NCBI GenBank assembly: GCA_014905825.1
Contig: JACGCN010000004.1
Coordinates: forward strand, 2,294,001-2,358,000
DNA: 64,000 nt
Direction: 5' to 3'
Source: Lyophyllum atratum
Taxonomy: Eukaryota; Basidiomycota; Agaricomycetes; Agaricales; Lyophyllaceae
Part shown: positions 23,380-34,900 of the stretch, piece after piece
How positions within the stretch are numbered: the stretch's first letter is position 1
Layout of the letters: the number at the start of each line of letters is the position of its first letter
The notes under the pieces: generated by a model
Told to the model about the DNA's origin: nothing
Seen by the model: only the letters and a program-made list of their open reading frames with translations
The model's database searches: none
Made by a program: the position numbers and the translations under genes

Positions 23380-23387
23380 AGTTGTAC
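23240..23387 (-). repeat. Right end of P-like transposon: 140-bp TIR and TSD
   Basis: Reverse complement of 18579-18718 with one mismatch, followed by AGTTGTAC at 23380-23387. Confidence 0.93.
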
Positions 23388-23479
23388 CCAGGTTGTATCT
23401 ATGACATTGAAAGCAGCTTTTTTCCGGTTCCCGGTTCGCGGTAGAGTTCAAACCCCGGCCCAAGGCTGTCACGTTCTAA

Positions 23480-23497
23480 GTAGTAGTAGTAGTAGTA
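23480..23497 (-). repeat. (TAC)n tail of the LINE
   Basis: About six TAC units in the sense of the LINE, at its 3' terminus. Simple-repeat tails instead of poly(A) are known in I-like and related LINEs. Confidence 0.6.
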
Positions 23498-23714
23498 TAT
23501 TACCGGCATGGTCCAATTCCTGAACGCCGGGGTTCCGAGAGTTTCCCGATGCTACTAAGTACAGGCAAATAACTAAGTAATCTACATCATCGTCTCGGAC
23601 CCATATCCACAACTCCGAGTGAGCTAGGCCGCAGTTCAGGTTGATCACCAAGTAGCCACAGACATGGGTAAGGGAAAAATCCCTACAGAGACACATCCTT
23701 TTTGAGCGGGAATA

Positions 23715-26700
23715 TCACTCATAGACAGCAAGATCTGAAATATATATTGGGATAGACTCATAGAGTGCCAACACTTCATGTGTGAATTTCGCGAGCAGCC
23801 TGACAGTTGATCTCTCATGTAGGATTCTTTTAAGCAGATCAATTGAGGAGATCATGGGACGGCGTGGCATATGCGGGGCATCTGTGTAAATTTTCGCCAA
23901 GAATTCGTCACGGAGGGCAGATAGCTCGTTAGAGCCAGTGCACTCCAATAGAGCATGTTCAGGGCTTTCAATGGCAACTTTACAAAAACGGCAAAGTCTC
24001 CAGCTTCGCATAACTCGAGGTCGGCGGTGCTCAGACCATCTTAGCCGCTCAATAGCTAAGGCATGAGAGGAAAGCAGTAGCCTTGTCAGTGCTTTTCTGT
24101 GCTCATTGATTGGTATACTCAGATAATGTCTGAAATGAAGTGTTTTTTGCACGGGGTGACTATCTTTCTGTGGTTCCAGTCTGTTGTGCAGAAGATACAA
24201 TTTTGGAGAGGATTCAAGCTCATTTTGTAGGTAGCCCTCCATATTACTTTGGAATACTTTTATCACCTCATTGACTTGTAGAGGAGTGATAGTTTCCAGG
24301 TCAGGGAGTGGGACACGGAATGGTAGGTTATGCAAAACATATTGCAAATCCATTGCCCATGACGCCTTATTGTCTTTAGCAAGAGCCACAGAATCGAGGA
24401 AAGCCTTTTTGGCCAATCGTTCCATGGATAAACTTGACAGATAGCGTAGATACCCAAGAGCTAGGATAATCCTCCGAAACCGCAGTGGTACGAGAGATGT
24501 CTCCGTGAACAGTGGTATAAGCATCGACCTTTTGTGTAGACCCAGAATTCGTCGTAGAAATGAGATTTGGACATCAGCAAGCTTCTCAAGAAGGGGGGAA
24601 TCCACATCGAGAGCAATCTCATATGCATGAATCAAGTGTGGGTCAATTTGGGCCATATAGAGCTTTTTAGCCTCCCAAGGGGGAAGAGTACCTATTATGG
24701 ACTCCATACCAAGGACAGTGTTACCAACTGTTCGAGCTTTGCTTGCCTTATTCTTGTAATGTTTTGCAAAAATATTACGCTGGGTAGATTGTAACGTTAT
24801 ACCCACATAGGTTTCCTCCGTTTTCAGTTTAATGGGATTGTCACCAAACATGAGAGTAGGCAGGATTCGGGGGATAGGACCAAAGATCATGAAGAAGGAT
24901 TTAATTGCACTAAGTAGCATGAAGTTCAGGCTACACCATAGCCAAAGCGCATTCATCTTTTTCTGTGCACCCTCAGGACTTGTCGATATGAGGATAATGT
25001 CATCGGCCTGCTCCAGGTTTGTTATGAATGTTCCTGCTAGCAGTATGTCATCCGAGTCAGGGTCCAGATGAAAATCAGCCATGTATAGGGTCCATAGTAT
25101 AGGAGAGGAGTTGTCGCCAATCAGAATGCCAATTGTCGCAAGAAATGCGGGAGACAGTTCTGACCGGTGTTTGACAACATACGACATTTTTTGGTACAAC
25201 ATACGCAACCAGTCAAATATGTGTCCATTTGCACCCATTTTGCGCATTTTCAGCCATAGTGTGGCTTGCTCAGTAGATGGGAAAGCATTGCTGATATCTG
25301 CAAAGACAACATACAGGGAAACACCTTGTTCACGAGCTCGCTCAATGGCGCACCTCAAGATGAAGACATTGTCATTAGTTCGGAAACCCTCCCTGAACCC
25401 ATTTTGAGATGGGGGGAGGAGGTCACGCGCTAGGCACCATGCTGTTATCCTTTTGTGAATAATTAGTGTCATAAGCTTAAGTAGTACACTTTCGAGGCCA
25501 ATGGCACGATATTCCCTTGGATCATTTTTGTCCTTCCCTCTTTTTATGATTGCAACCAGAGCTGCTGTTAACCAAGTAGAGGGGGCATCGAGACTGTGTA
25601 GACATTCATTGAGCAGCAAACATAGCTGGTCATTGTCAATTTCTTCAAGCTCAGCAAAGCCAACTTTATCTAACCCAGAAGCACTTTTAGCAGCAGAGTG
25701 GTCATGGAAGTGCTCCTTAGCGGCCTCAATTTCGTCCTCTGTTATTGGTGCAGAGAAGAATTGTTCTGGGGTGGTATCAACTGTTCGTTTTGGCATAGCG
25801 TTCGCCATAGCTTGATTTAGCTCACGCCTCTCTTTGTTGAAAGACAGTGGTATCGGAATGATTGGGTTCATGCGCAGTTCAAAGACTTCTTTAAGAGTAC
25901 TAGCCGAGATATCTGCGTGCATTTGCTTGGAACCCATAATCTTCTTGGACGCGATCCAGAAATCTTTTTCAGTCTTGGCATCTAGTATGAGCGCTCTCTG
26001 CTCTATTTGCCTTTCATGTGTTGAGGTACGATTTCTGTGACTACCCAGACGTTGAGGTTCCGGAGGGGGAGGGAGACCTTTTGGTTTTAATGGAATATAT
26101 GTGACCTTATCAGAGGACACTATAATTGGCCTAGTCCGGGGAATGACTTGTATAAGAGGGCAATAAGGTGGGACAGGTTCAAGCAATGCACCAGCATTTG
26201 CCAATCTGTCTGCTTCATCATGTCTCGCATTGTCACTATGCCCTTTTACTTGAATGAATACAACAGCTGCTTCTCTCGAGTGGAGGAGGGTAGCAATGTC
26301 CTTAAACAGGTCACCATTGACTATTTTCCAGCCATGAGCTGCTTTTGCAGCTCCACGAAGAGCAATTGTTTCCATCGCGTACTCAGAGTCTGAGAATATA
26401 TGCAAGGTCTCATCACTGTGCGACAGTTGTAGTGCCTTAAGTATAGCAAAAACCTCTCCTCGATTATTGGTCTGAGCGTCAGGGACCCTGTATGCTGCAT
26501 TTCTCAGGTTGGCCTCACCCCAGTAGAGGCCACTCCCGGCACGAGCCTGGGGCAGACCATTGTTATGACACGAGCCATCGACATATACATCCGTTGGTTG
26601 TGAGGTTTTTGTTACCTCACCGTACAGCCGTCGGGTCCGTGAGGGAAGGTCTGCCTTAGAGTCAAGCACTTGTTGTAGTAGCGTGTCAATGGGGCTATCA

Positions 26701-27596
26701 GTGAGGGTGACCAGAGGAGAGTCGGAGGTGGTTGACGCAGAAGGCTTGGGAAGCTTTCTGCGGCGCGGCACTTCAAGCTCAGGTATTACAACATCCAGTT
26801 CAAGTGGCGTATGGTCTCTCTCACCATCAGCCAATGACATGACTTGAAAACGGGAGACGAGATCAGTCCCGATGTTGTTTGTAATGAGGTAGTCGATGAC
26901 TGAGCTTCCCATTGGCTGAATAGAGGTATAGTCCCCACTTCCACCATATGTTGTATTACCATTCATGATCTCGAGGTTCATGTCGTGGCAGATCTCCAAG
27001 AGTGCACGGCCACGTGTATTTACAACAGCATCAGCTGAGATTCTGATGTGGTGAGAGGGTGATAATGCGCCTGTACGTGCGTTCAGATCACCTAATAAGA
27101 ACAGTGGTTTGTCCAAGTGTGAAGCGAGGTTCAGGGTTTCACAGAATTTTACAAAGGGGTCAACGTCTGTAAACTGTTCCCAGCGAGCATCCTCTGGGAG
27201 AATGTAGGCATTAATTAAGACGAACTCATTGCACTCAAGAACCATAATATCTGGGCTTGAGAGGTCGCTCCTGAAGTTGAGGCAAAGTTTGTCCCTAATG
27301 AGGGCCAGGACCCCTCCCCATGGGCGAGCAAATAATTGTTTGTACGGTCGGGCGAGAGAGACAACACGGTAGCCCTCAGGAATGTAGAGGGATTCGTGCT
27401 GTAGCTCAGATAGATGTGTCTCTTGAAATAAGTTGATATGATATTTTTGTATAGAGCGACGAAAGTGAGGGCAGGTGAGTTCAATCGCTAGCCGGCCTCC
27501 AATGTTCCAGGACTTAAACAATAGAGTCGACGATGACGATGTGGAGGGACTGGTTACTTGAGTAACACGCATGCTAGGTGGTCGCAGACATAACAT
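23715..27596 (-). CDS. LINE ORF2: endonuclease, RNase H, reverse transcriptase
   Basis: One uninterrupted frame of 1293 residues. Residues about 25-268 are an apurinic-type endonuclease (QETHL, LLGDLNART, SSVIDYLI, GERDHTPLEL). Residues about 335-470 are a complete RNase H: VYVDGSC (D), NNRGEVFAILKAL (E), FSDSEYAM (D), VKGHSDNARHDEADRLAN (H, D). Residues about 610-890 are the reverse transcriptase with VVFADISNAFPS and the catalytic pair in LEQADDIILIS. The C-terminus has a CCHC knuckle (CRFCKVAIESPEHALLEC). All catalytic residues I looked for are present, so the enzyme may be active. The RNase H lies before the RT, unlike the usual position after it. Confidence 0.9.
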   Translation of the reverse strand: MLCLRPPSMRVTQVTSPSTSSSSTLLFKSWNIGGRLAIELTCPHFRRSIQKYHINLFQETHLSELQHESLYIPEGYRVVSLARPYKQLFARPWGGVLALIRDKLCLNFRSDLSSPDIMVLECNEFVLINAYILPEDARWEQFTDVDPFVKFCETLNLASHLDKPLFLLGDLNARTGALSPSHHIRISADAVVNTRGRALLEICHDMNLEIMNGNTTYGGSGDYTSIQPMGSSVIDYLITNNIGTDLVSRFQVMSLADGERDHTPLELDVVIPELEVPRRRKLPKPSASTTSDSPLVTLTDSPIDTLLQQVLDSKADLPSRTRRLYGEVTKTSQPTDVYVDGSCHNNGLPQARAGSGLYWGEANLRNAAYRVPDAQTNNRGEVFAILKALQLSHSDETLHIFSDSEYAMETIALRGAAKAAHGWKIVNGDLFKDIATLLHSREAAVVFIQVKGHSDNARHDEADRLANAGALLEPVPPYCPLIQVIPRTRPIIVSSDKVTYIPLKPKGLPPPPEPQRLGSHRNRTSTHERQIEQRALILDAKTEKDFWIASKKIMGSKQMHADISASTLKEVFELRMNPIIPIPLSFNKERRELNQAMANAMPKRTVDTTPEQFFSAPITEDEIEAAKEHFHDHSAAKSASGLDKVGFAELEEIDNDQLCLLLNECLHSLDAPSTWLTAALVAIIKRGKDKNDPREYRAIGLESVLLKLMTLIIHKRITAWCLARDLLPPSQNGFREGFRTNDNVFILRCAIERAREQGVSLYVVFADISNAFPSTEQATLWLKMRKMGANGHIFDWLRMLYQKMSYVVKHRSELSPAFLATIGILIGDNSSPILWTLYMADFHLDPDSDDILLAGTFITNLEQADDIILISTSPEGAQKKMNALWLWCSLNFMLLSAIKSFFMIFGPIPRILPTLMFGDNPIKLKTEETYVGITLQSTQRNIFAKHYKNKASKARTVGNTVLGMESIIGTLPPWEAKKLYMAQIDPHLIHAYEIALDVDSPLLEKLADVQISFLRRILGLHKRSMLIPLFTETSLVPLRFRRIILALGYLRYLSSLSMERLAKKAFLDSVALAKDNKASWAMDLQYVLHNLPFRVPLPDLETITPLQVNEVIKVFQSNMEGYLQNELESSPKLYLLHNRLEPQKDSHPVQKTLHFRHYLSIPINEHRKALTRLLLSSHALAIERLRWSEHRRPRVMRSWRLCRFCKVAIESPEHALLECTGSNELSALRDEFLAKIYTDAPHMPRRPMISSIDLLKRILHERSTVRLLAKFTHEVLALYESIPIYISDLAVYE

Positions 27597-27625
27597 GTTA
27601 TGTATTACTAACTCATCTACCCCTT

Positions 27626-28789
27626 CTAATTTAAAGCCTGCGCCGTGACATTCTCATACCCAGCGGGGCGAGGCCCTGCACTCCAAATGGCGATAAACGA
27701 GGCAGCGTCAATATTAGAGTTGAACTGAACCTTGAGGTAGCCTGGACGAGCACGATGGGCACGTATCTGACGCGAGATGTGGCCAAGCTTGGGCACGAGT
27801 TGCAGTAGGGCCTTGAACTCGCCCGTGATGTTCTTTCCCCAACTGACAGACCCAACCTCGACAAATAAGTTGGTGCTCGAGCTGTGAGGAGGCCCCGGCA
27901 CAGCAGGAGCAGGAGGACCAAGGGACGAGGTGGGAGGTGCAACAGACACGGCCGGGGCAGGCGGTGCTGGAGCAGGGGCACCACGCTGATGGGTATGACC
28001 CCACGACGGGGCCGCTGCGGCCGGAGGAGGGTGGACAGGCCCAGTGACCGGGTAGAAGGGGGCAGCAGCGGGTTGAGGGGTGAAGGCGATTGGAGGGAGG
28101 GATGGCTGACCGTGTACACGGGCCATGGTCCCCGTCGACGTACGCTGACGTTTATTGGAGGGGAGAGGCGGGGAGTCAGGTACAGTGGGGTCAAAGGCAT
28201 CAGAGATGCGGTCAAGGCGATGATTGGCGTCGTCGAGGCCGTACCCGAACTGTCCAAGCCGAGCGTCGAACGCAAGGACGGTGTCGCGCATTTGTTGGTT
28301 TTCGGCTCGCAGGGCCCCGATAGCGGCAACGGCGTCGTTGTTGGAGCGAATGAGTTCGCTGACCGCGACGGTGAGCTCTGAGGAGGGAGGCGAGGGAGCA
28401 GGGGGTTGACTGTTGTTGGCGACGTCGGCAGCAAGGCTGATAATGTGGGCTCGGAGGGTCTGAAGCTCCTCCAGTAGCTCCGCACTGTTGGTGTCGACAC
28501 GAGCGGCTAGGACGTTGTAGCTGCCATCAAGACGGCGGATGCCAGCAGCGGCCGATTCAGTCTTTGGCGCAGCACGAGCACTGGAGCCGCCGGCGGGGGA
28601 AGGCTTATCGGGGCTAGAAGTGGTGGCCTTGCTTTTCCCTTTGGAGGGCGGCGCAGAGGCAGAGGGGGGAGTATAAACTCCTTGGCACCGACCACAACGC
28701 TGCCAAGCCCTCTGAAGTTCGAGTAAAGGGCCCGCAACATATTTTTCAATCCTCAGAATTGGATGCTGTACCACGGCAGGAACCCGCAT
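27626..28789 (-). CDS. LINE ORF1 protein (nucleic-acid-binding)
   Basis: 387 residues ending 29 bp before ORF2. The N-terminal third is Ser/Pro/Ala-rich with KGKSK. A likely coiled coil follows (SYNVLAARVDTNSAELLEELQTLRAHI and on to NQQMRDTVLAFDARLGQFGY), then a Pro-rich linker. The end (NLFVEVGSVSWGKNITGEFKALLQ...GYLKVQFNSN) resembles an RRM-like fold. No CCHC knuckle is seen. The role would be RNA binding in the retrotransposition particle. Base composition is visibly more GC-rich than ORF2. Confidence 0.65.
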   Translation of the reverse strand: MRVPAVVQHPILRIEKYVAGPLLELQRAWQRCGRCQGVYTPPSASAPPSKGKSKATTSSPDKPSPAGGSSARAAPKTESAAAGIRRLDGSYNVLAARVDTNSAELLEELQTLRAHIISLAADVANNSQPPAPSPPSSELTVAVSELIRSNNDAVAAIGALRAENQQMRDTVLAFDARLGQFGYGLDDANHRLDRISDAFDPTVPDSPPLPSNKRQRTSTGTMARVHGQPSLPPIAFTPQPAAAPFYPVTGPVHPPPAAAAPSWGHTHQRGAPAPAPPAPAVSVAPPTSSLGPPAPAVPGPPHSSSTNLFVEVGSVSWGKNITGEFKALLQLVPKLGHISRQIRAHRARPGYLKVQFNSNIDAASFIAIWSAGPRPAGYENVTAQALN

Positions 28790-29240
28790 TATTCCAGCAT
28801 CCGGTCGAGGATATAAGGGAATGGCTGTGCACTCTAGATCTTATGGACTTTTGGGTAGACTGGGAGCCAGCTCTTAAGGTAGCTTGGACCCAGGATGGTG
28901 TCGTTTCCATCATAGAAAAGTGGAGCCAGGGTTGATCGGTGTAGAAGTCTCTTGTCTGACGTGAAGGCAGCAAGATCGTGGCTAGTTCAAGCGCAGTGGT
29001 ATGTGCTGTGGTCATAATTAGAGAGGGTCTTGCACTCAGATGTTCTATGATTAGAAGAAACCCTCTATATTTCACGAGGATGGGAGGTGAGAAGGGTGCG
29101 CGGAACCGTGAGTTCTTGACAGCTGAGTTTTTCTTTTTTGGTTAGGCGACATCAAAATGGGCCTGACATACCAGCGCTTAAAACCGTGAGGAGCCACCAC
29201 CGCCCTGTTCGCTTCCCTCCACCCTACTCGGAAGGTGCTG

Positions 29241-29247
29241 TATATAA
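29241..29247 (+). promoter_or_regulatory. TATA box of the DUF2235 gene
   Basis: TATATAA, 34 bp upstream of the start codon at 29281. Confidence 0.6.
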
Positions 29248-29280
29248 GAGCGGGGCCCACGGCCTCGTCTCTGAGGGAAC

Positions 29281-31507
29281 ATGCCGAATCAGCACACCCA
29301 GGAAGCAACAGTTCTCTCTTTGACAGACACCGTTAGTCGGGGGCGCCCCACTCTCGCCTCGGCCTTCTCTGGGAACACTCTTACGACGACAAGCCCTGGT
29401 CCGATTCCAGGCTACGAAATACGTCAGCCCCCGCACAAGGAGATGACGTTGGACCCTCGTTTCACGCCAGCGACGATACCGCCTGAGCACTCGCACAGGA
29501 CTCTTGTACTCTGTTTCGATGGGACCGGAGACCAGTTCGATGCTGACAACTCCAATATTGTTCAACTGGTCTCGTTGCTCAAGAAGAACGACCGTTCAAA
29601 GCAGATGGTGTACTATCAGGTCAGTGGCACCGAGATCGTATGGGTTCTCGTAATCTCAAATCGATCCTTCAGGCTGGCATTGGAACATACACCTCCCCAA
29701 AAGTCATGACCCCTTTCACATCAAAATTGTCCAAGGTATCCATGTTGCTTCGCTTGGCCCAAAGCACCCAATAACCTTATTTTTGTGCAGACTTTGGATG
29801 AAATGTTTGCGTGGAATCTGGATGGGCATGTCATGAGTGCGTTCATATTTTGATATCAAACACGTCACTCTAACCTTTGATAGGTGGTTACGAATTCTTG
29901 ATGCAGAATTGTACGTCATCTGCATTGCAGCCTCGCAGCAACTTATACTTAACTCTGCTGATATTTCAGATGTTGAAGGAGACCGGATATGCATCTTTGG
30001 TTTGTTACCCAACCTTTACCAGGTAGTGCTGTATTGACGTCACGCCCATTCGCCAGGCTTCTCTCGTGGTGCCTATACAGCTCGAAGGTTGGTTACACAC
30101 CGAATGAGTTAATACCTGAAACCAACGATAGCATAGCCTCGCAGGAATGATCCACAAAGTTGGCTTACTGCCCGCAGATAATCATCAGCAAGTGCCCTTT
30201 GCCTACAAGATGTACACCCGGGCAGACGATGTAGGCTGGGAGCAGTCAAACGCATTTAAGGCCGCCTTCTCCGTCGACGTTGACATTGAGTTTCTCGGGG
30301 TCTGGTATGTTCGTTCCGCCGTCTCCCTCGTATGATCTTACCCTTGCCTGCTATTTAGGGACACGGTTGACTCCGTGGGTTTACTCCCTAAGAGGCTTCC
30401 CTTCACGACATCCAACACCATCGTCCGGAACTTCCGACACGCCATCGCCCTCGACGAGCGCAGGGCAAAGTTCAAAGCCAATCTCTGGAACAGGCCTACT
30501 GCCGATGAACAGAAGCTGGGGACCCAAAGCGACATTCCTGTCGTCGAGGCTTCGCCTCTACCGATGAAGGAGAAGGATTCGAAAAGCAGTCGAGCTCGGA
30601 AGGCTTCGACCTCTAAAGAACCTCTGGAATCGGAGGAGGAGCGGAAGCTTAGTCGCTTTGAGGAGCTATACGCTTCGAAGGAAGAACACACGACTAACAT
30701 TGAGGAGGTCTGGTTCTTGGTGCGTTGATACCTTTGCCCGTCAAGTATCATACTCATCATGTCTTTCCGATCAGGGTTGTCATTGCGGTTCGTTGTCGCC
30801 TACACTTTTGTGCATCTTGACTCATAAATTGTTTAGACGTTGGCGGAGGATCTGTGAGCAACAAAACACGGAACTCCCTCGCTCGTATCCCCCTTCGCTG
30901 GATGGTACGAGAGTGCTTCAAGGCCAATACTGGCATGATGTTCGACGCGCAAGCCCTGAGGGGGATTGGCCTCGACCCAATGTCATTGTTCCCCTATGTT
31001 ACTCCAAGGCCCCCTCCCCTGCCTGTGGGCTCTGAAGCTTACGAGAATTTGACCGAAGTCTCCATCTTTGAACGACTAATTTCTCGCGTCAAGAAGCCCA
31101 AGGTTGCGGCTGCCACCTCGTTCGTGCCGAAGGCGAATAACGAGGTCGTCAACGAGGAGTTGGAGGACTTGAAGGATGCTTTGTCGCCTATCTATGATCA
31201 GCTGAAGATCAAGCGCAGATGGTGGGTATTGGAGATCCTTCCCCTGAACTTGCGATATCAGAACGGCAACAACGAGTGGGTGTCGTATTTCAGGTATGTC
31301 TCGCTCCCATCCATTATACTATAGTGATTGACTGACTGCTTCAGTAGCTCGAACATGGCCAAACCACGGTTTATCCCCAAACAACATGGTAATGGCGTGA
31401 ATGTTCATAGGACGGTGAAGCTCCGCATGGATGCGAAACCTCCTGGGGAGTCGAAGAAGTACCAGCCCAGGGCTCACTTGGCTGTTGAGCCGACGTGGAT
31501 TGATTAA
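29281..31507 (+). CDS. DUF2235 alpha/beta-hydrolase-like protein
   Basis: Exons 29281-29619, 29673-29735, 29791-29836, 29884-29910, 29970-29999, 30057-30087, 30137-30304, 30359-30719, 30775-30787, 30837-31293 and 31345-31507 join to 565 residues. The DUF2235 signature is clear: LVLCFDGTGDQFD (about 75-87), AGIGTYT, the nucleophile elbow GFSRGAYTARSLAG (Ser about 171), EFLGVWDTVDSVG, and GCHCDVGGG near the acidic/His end. A charged linker (SKSSRARKASTSKEPLESEEE) lies between the last two. The domain is shared with bacterial Tle1 phospholipases; the substrate of the fungal proteins is not known to me. It converges with the polyketide synthase gene and shares no exon. Exon 9 is 13 bases. Confidence 0.93.
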
Positions 31508-31901
31508 TGACCTGTACATACATGTTGCATACCTTGACGATATCTTTCACTGCATCCTTACCATCATTCACGACCGATACCTGCTTGTACTCTGCTATAC
31601 CTTTATAATATATTATATCGTAACGATTAACGAAGGTCAAGTCGTGATGCAGATTCCAACTACAAGAGTCTACTAGAGTAACAAGAGAGACAATAACTTA
31701 ATAGGGTACTCTGGACCATAAGTTACGCGTAACGTCGGTGAATAAATATCAAGAATAAATATCAAAAATAAGTAGTAGAAACCTCAAACTACCGGAGAGA
31801 ATACGACGAAGTATGATATACTACAGTAGAAAAAAGTGCTTCCATTCAATGTCCCATACGTGCTCGCGAAATAAATATCAATGAATCCGAACAGGACCAT
31901 G
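31508..31901. other. Shared 3' flank of DUF2235 and PKS genes
   Basis: About 390 AT-rich bases between the convergent stop codons. No gene seen. Confidence 0.6.
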
Positions 31902-34900
31902 TTATAGAACCTCCAGATATTCACATGCTTCAACCATACGAAGAGAAACGTCCCTGATCTATCATCTTCGTTAGCCAAACACTGGGCGACATCTAGAGAG
32001 AGACATACATTGGAAGGCTGGAATGGCTGGAAGTGATGTCCGGGTATGTCTATTACTCTTACCCGCCCATTAGACAAGGTTACCCATCCCGCAGCGGCGC
32101 GTTCTGGGTCACTCCTATTTGACAACCAGGCGGGAACATCAACATCCGAAGGTCTGAAACCGTCTCTGGACCGAAGTAGCACAAGAGGAGGACAACGACC
32201 GGCGGTTGGTTCGGGGTGGTATTTTCCAAGCAGCCGCGCGTTCATGGAAAATTGGGCCTTGACCAATTTTCCCATCTCGGAGCTAGAACTTCGGCCATCG
32301 ATGTTAAGGATTGAGTCGATCAAGGCGTCAGAGAGGGGTATATGATTGATAGGGCTCGGGGAATCGATCAGGAGAATGCCTTGGACGTGGGTACCCAGCC
32401 TCTCTAGGTGATGAGCAATTTCATACGCGGCAACGCCGCCGAAGGACCAGCCTGTAACGAAAACATCAGATAAGACGTCTTTTGGCAAGTGAAGGAACTC
32501 ACCTCCGAGTAGAACGGGCCCAGTCGCAACGCTGATGATGTAATCTGCGTAGGCCTTCGCCATATGAGTGACGCTATCCCAAAGTCGAGCAGTGGCGAAA
32601 TTGGGGTTATGAATGGCCCAAACAGGTCGCCCTATCGGAGAGAGGCGTTCGTAGTAGTTGACTAGACCACTACCATCGTGAATGAGGAAAAGTGGAAGTC
32701 GCCCAGGGTGGGAGGTCTGTATAGGAAGCGGGACCGTGTCAAGACGGAAAGCACTGACCAACGGGCTGATATCGCTTTGAGCAGTGTGGGCGATCTTACT
32801 GACGGCGTGCGATGCCGTAAGTTCTGAACCTTTGCCGAGTTGGGAGCTCAGATAGCATTGCATGGCTCGAGGGGTATGGAATGTAGTGAAAAGATTGCTT
32901 GGAAGGTCGAGTCCGAATTCTGTTTTGAGCGCGTGGAGGGCTTCGATCGATGTGAGAGAATCCAAGCCCAGATATTCAAAATCGACGTCGTCCCCGATAT
33001 CTTTCGAGGAGAGGTCAAGAACGGAGGCGAGGATCTGTTTGATGTCAGGTTCTCTGCCAAGCGCAGCATTGGTATGTTCAGAGAATGCATCGTCTGGCAC
33101 CAGAGTCCTGGGTGTCGAGGCCCCGCTGAACATGGTCCTCGGAGTGTCGCTTCCTACAGCGTTGCCGGAGTTAATCTTCGCTGAAACCTCCCTGATGATA
33201 TCCGCCACCGTAGTGCAGAACCGTAAAGTGTGGGAGTTCAAATTCGCGTCGGGGAACGCATGCCCCAACCTTCCAAATATCTCAATCGACATCAACGAGT
33301 CAACGCCTAGGGAAGCGAGGTCCGTGTTGAGATCCATCTCCTCGGCTTTAAGATCGCAAGTCTGCGATATGATGTCGATTATGGTGTTGGAGAAGGCGGA
33401 TGTTATGGTTGTGCTGGTGGTGGGGGAGCCCTGAATGGGTTGGCTCTGCTGCCGCAGCGAACGAATCGAGGGATGGGTCTGGTAAGAAGACGACAAGTCG
33501 TGTGCTACAGCAAGAGAAAGCCCCTTTTTGAGGCGATCGAGACGAACCCGCCGGAATTGCATGCCCTTTATATGTGCGACGATCCTCTTTGGCTCTGCTG
33601 AGAGCACAGCGTAGCTATCAGCTATTACCATTCCATCTTCAGGGACCCACGCGTTACTGCAGTATACCGTATAGGACGCGTCGTTGCTGACGAGATGAGG
33701 CACGACTTTGACGGCCCCGACCTCGCTGCAGATAAATGCATCGTTCGCACCGCCCTGGAGGTTCGCGACAAAACCCGCGACGTGAAGCAGAGTGTCCATG
33801 AAGACCGGATGAACGACGAACTTTCCGCGGTCGTAGTCGCTGGGGAGAGAAACTTCCGCGCATCCTTCCATGTTACTGGCATCCACGGTAAGTGAACTCA
33901 TGGTATGGTACTCCTTCGAGTACTCAACTACCCGAGGGAAGATGATCTCGTAAGCTGTACGGGTTGAAAACACTTCAGGCATGCGGCCGGTAGTTGTTCT
34001 GACGACGGCGGTCATGTAGCGTGTGATCGTAGGGAGAGCGCGTGCAAACTTGGTCGTGGTCTGTAGCGTTGACTCTAGGCGGTATTCGCCGTGTGCATGG
34101 ATGGACTCGTCAGGAGATGAACCGACTCGTGAGGCGATGCTAAAGACACCAGACCCTTCCTGGACGGTAATTGTGGTGACGACAACTTGCTCAACGGCGT
34201 CATCATAAACCAGGGCTTTGGCGAACACTGTTCGGCGAAGAATTGCATGAGTGTCTTGGAGAGTAATTCCAAGATGCTGGCACGCGATGTGGACGCCGGC
34301 AAGTGCTTGCTCAATATACACAGAAGCAGGGCACAGAGCCATACCTCCGACACGATGTCCACGAATCCAACCAGCGATATGCTTGATCGGAGTTTCGAAA
34401 ATGGCAATGCAGCCATTCTCGCTCGACGGGTATTGGGTCCAACTCTCGAGCATGGAGTACGGGGTAGTCATAGACGACTTTAGAAGCAGCGGGGAAGATG
34501 CTGACTCGTCCGCTGGTCGAGCCTCGTTGTATCGCACCCAAAACTTCGTTGGTGAGAAAGGATAGGATGGTAGGCTGATGCATTTTACGTTGTCAACATG
34601 AGAGAACGTCTCCCGCCAGCGAATAGTGACACCAGCGGCATACAATCGCGAAAGGCTGGTGGTGAGGGTTGCCCAGTTGTCTTCTTGCTTTCGGAGAGAG
34701 CTGAGGAATATACTTCCCCTCGGAAGGCTGGGATTTGATTTTAGCATGGGAAGCGTCGTTGTATGAGGTCCGATCTCGATCCACACGTCTTCCCCAGCAA
34801 GGAAGGGACTGGCAACCAAGTTTTGAATGCCTTTATCAAACTGTACAGGCTCCGCACAGTGACGAGCGAAGTATTCTGCGTTGAATACAGAGCCGTCACC

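Larger units (their letters stand above)
23478..29100 (-). mobile_element. LINE (non-LTR retrotransposon) with two ORFs
   Basis: Minus-strand element. The 3' end carries a microsatellite tail of TAC units (plus-strand TAG repeats at about 23480-23497). ORF2 is 27596-23715 and ORF1 is 28789-27626; both are open. The 5' end could not be fixed: open reading reaches about 29075 and the element must end before the DUF2235 promoter at 29240. No target duplication was found. It lies about 90 bp from the P-like element. Confidence 0.85.

Noticed and set aside
23430..23465. tRNA-like B box (GTTCAAACCCC) just left of the LINE tail
   Set aside because: No pairing T-stem, anticodon arm or acceptor stem could be drawn around it.
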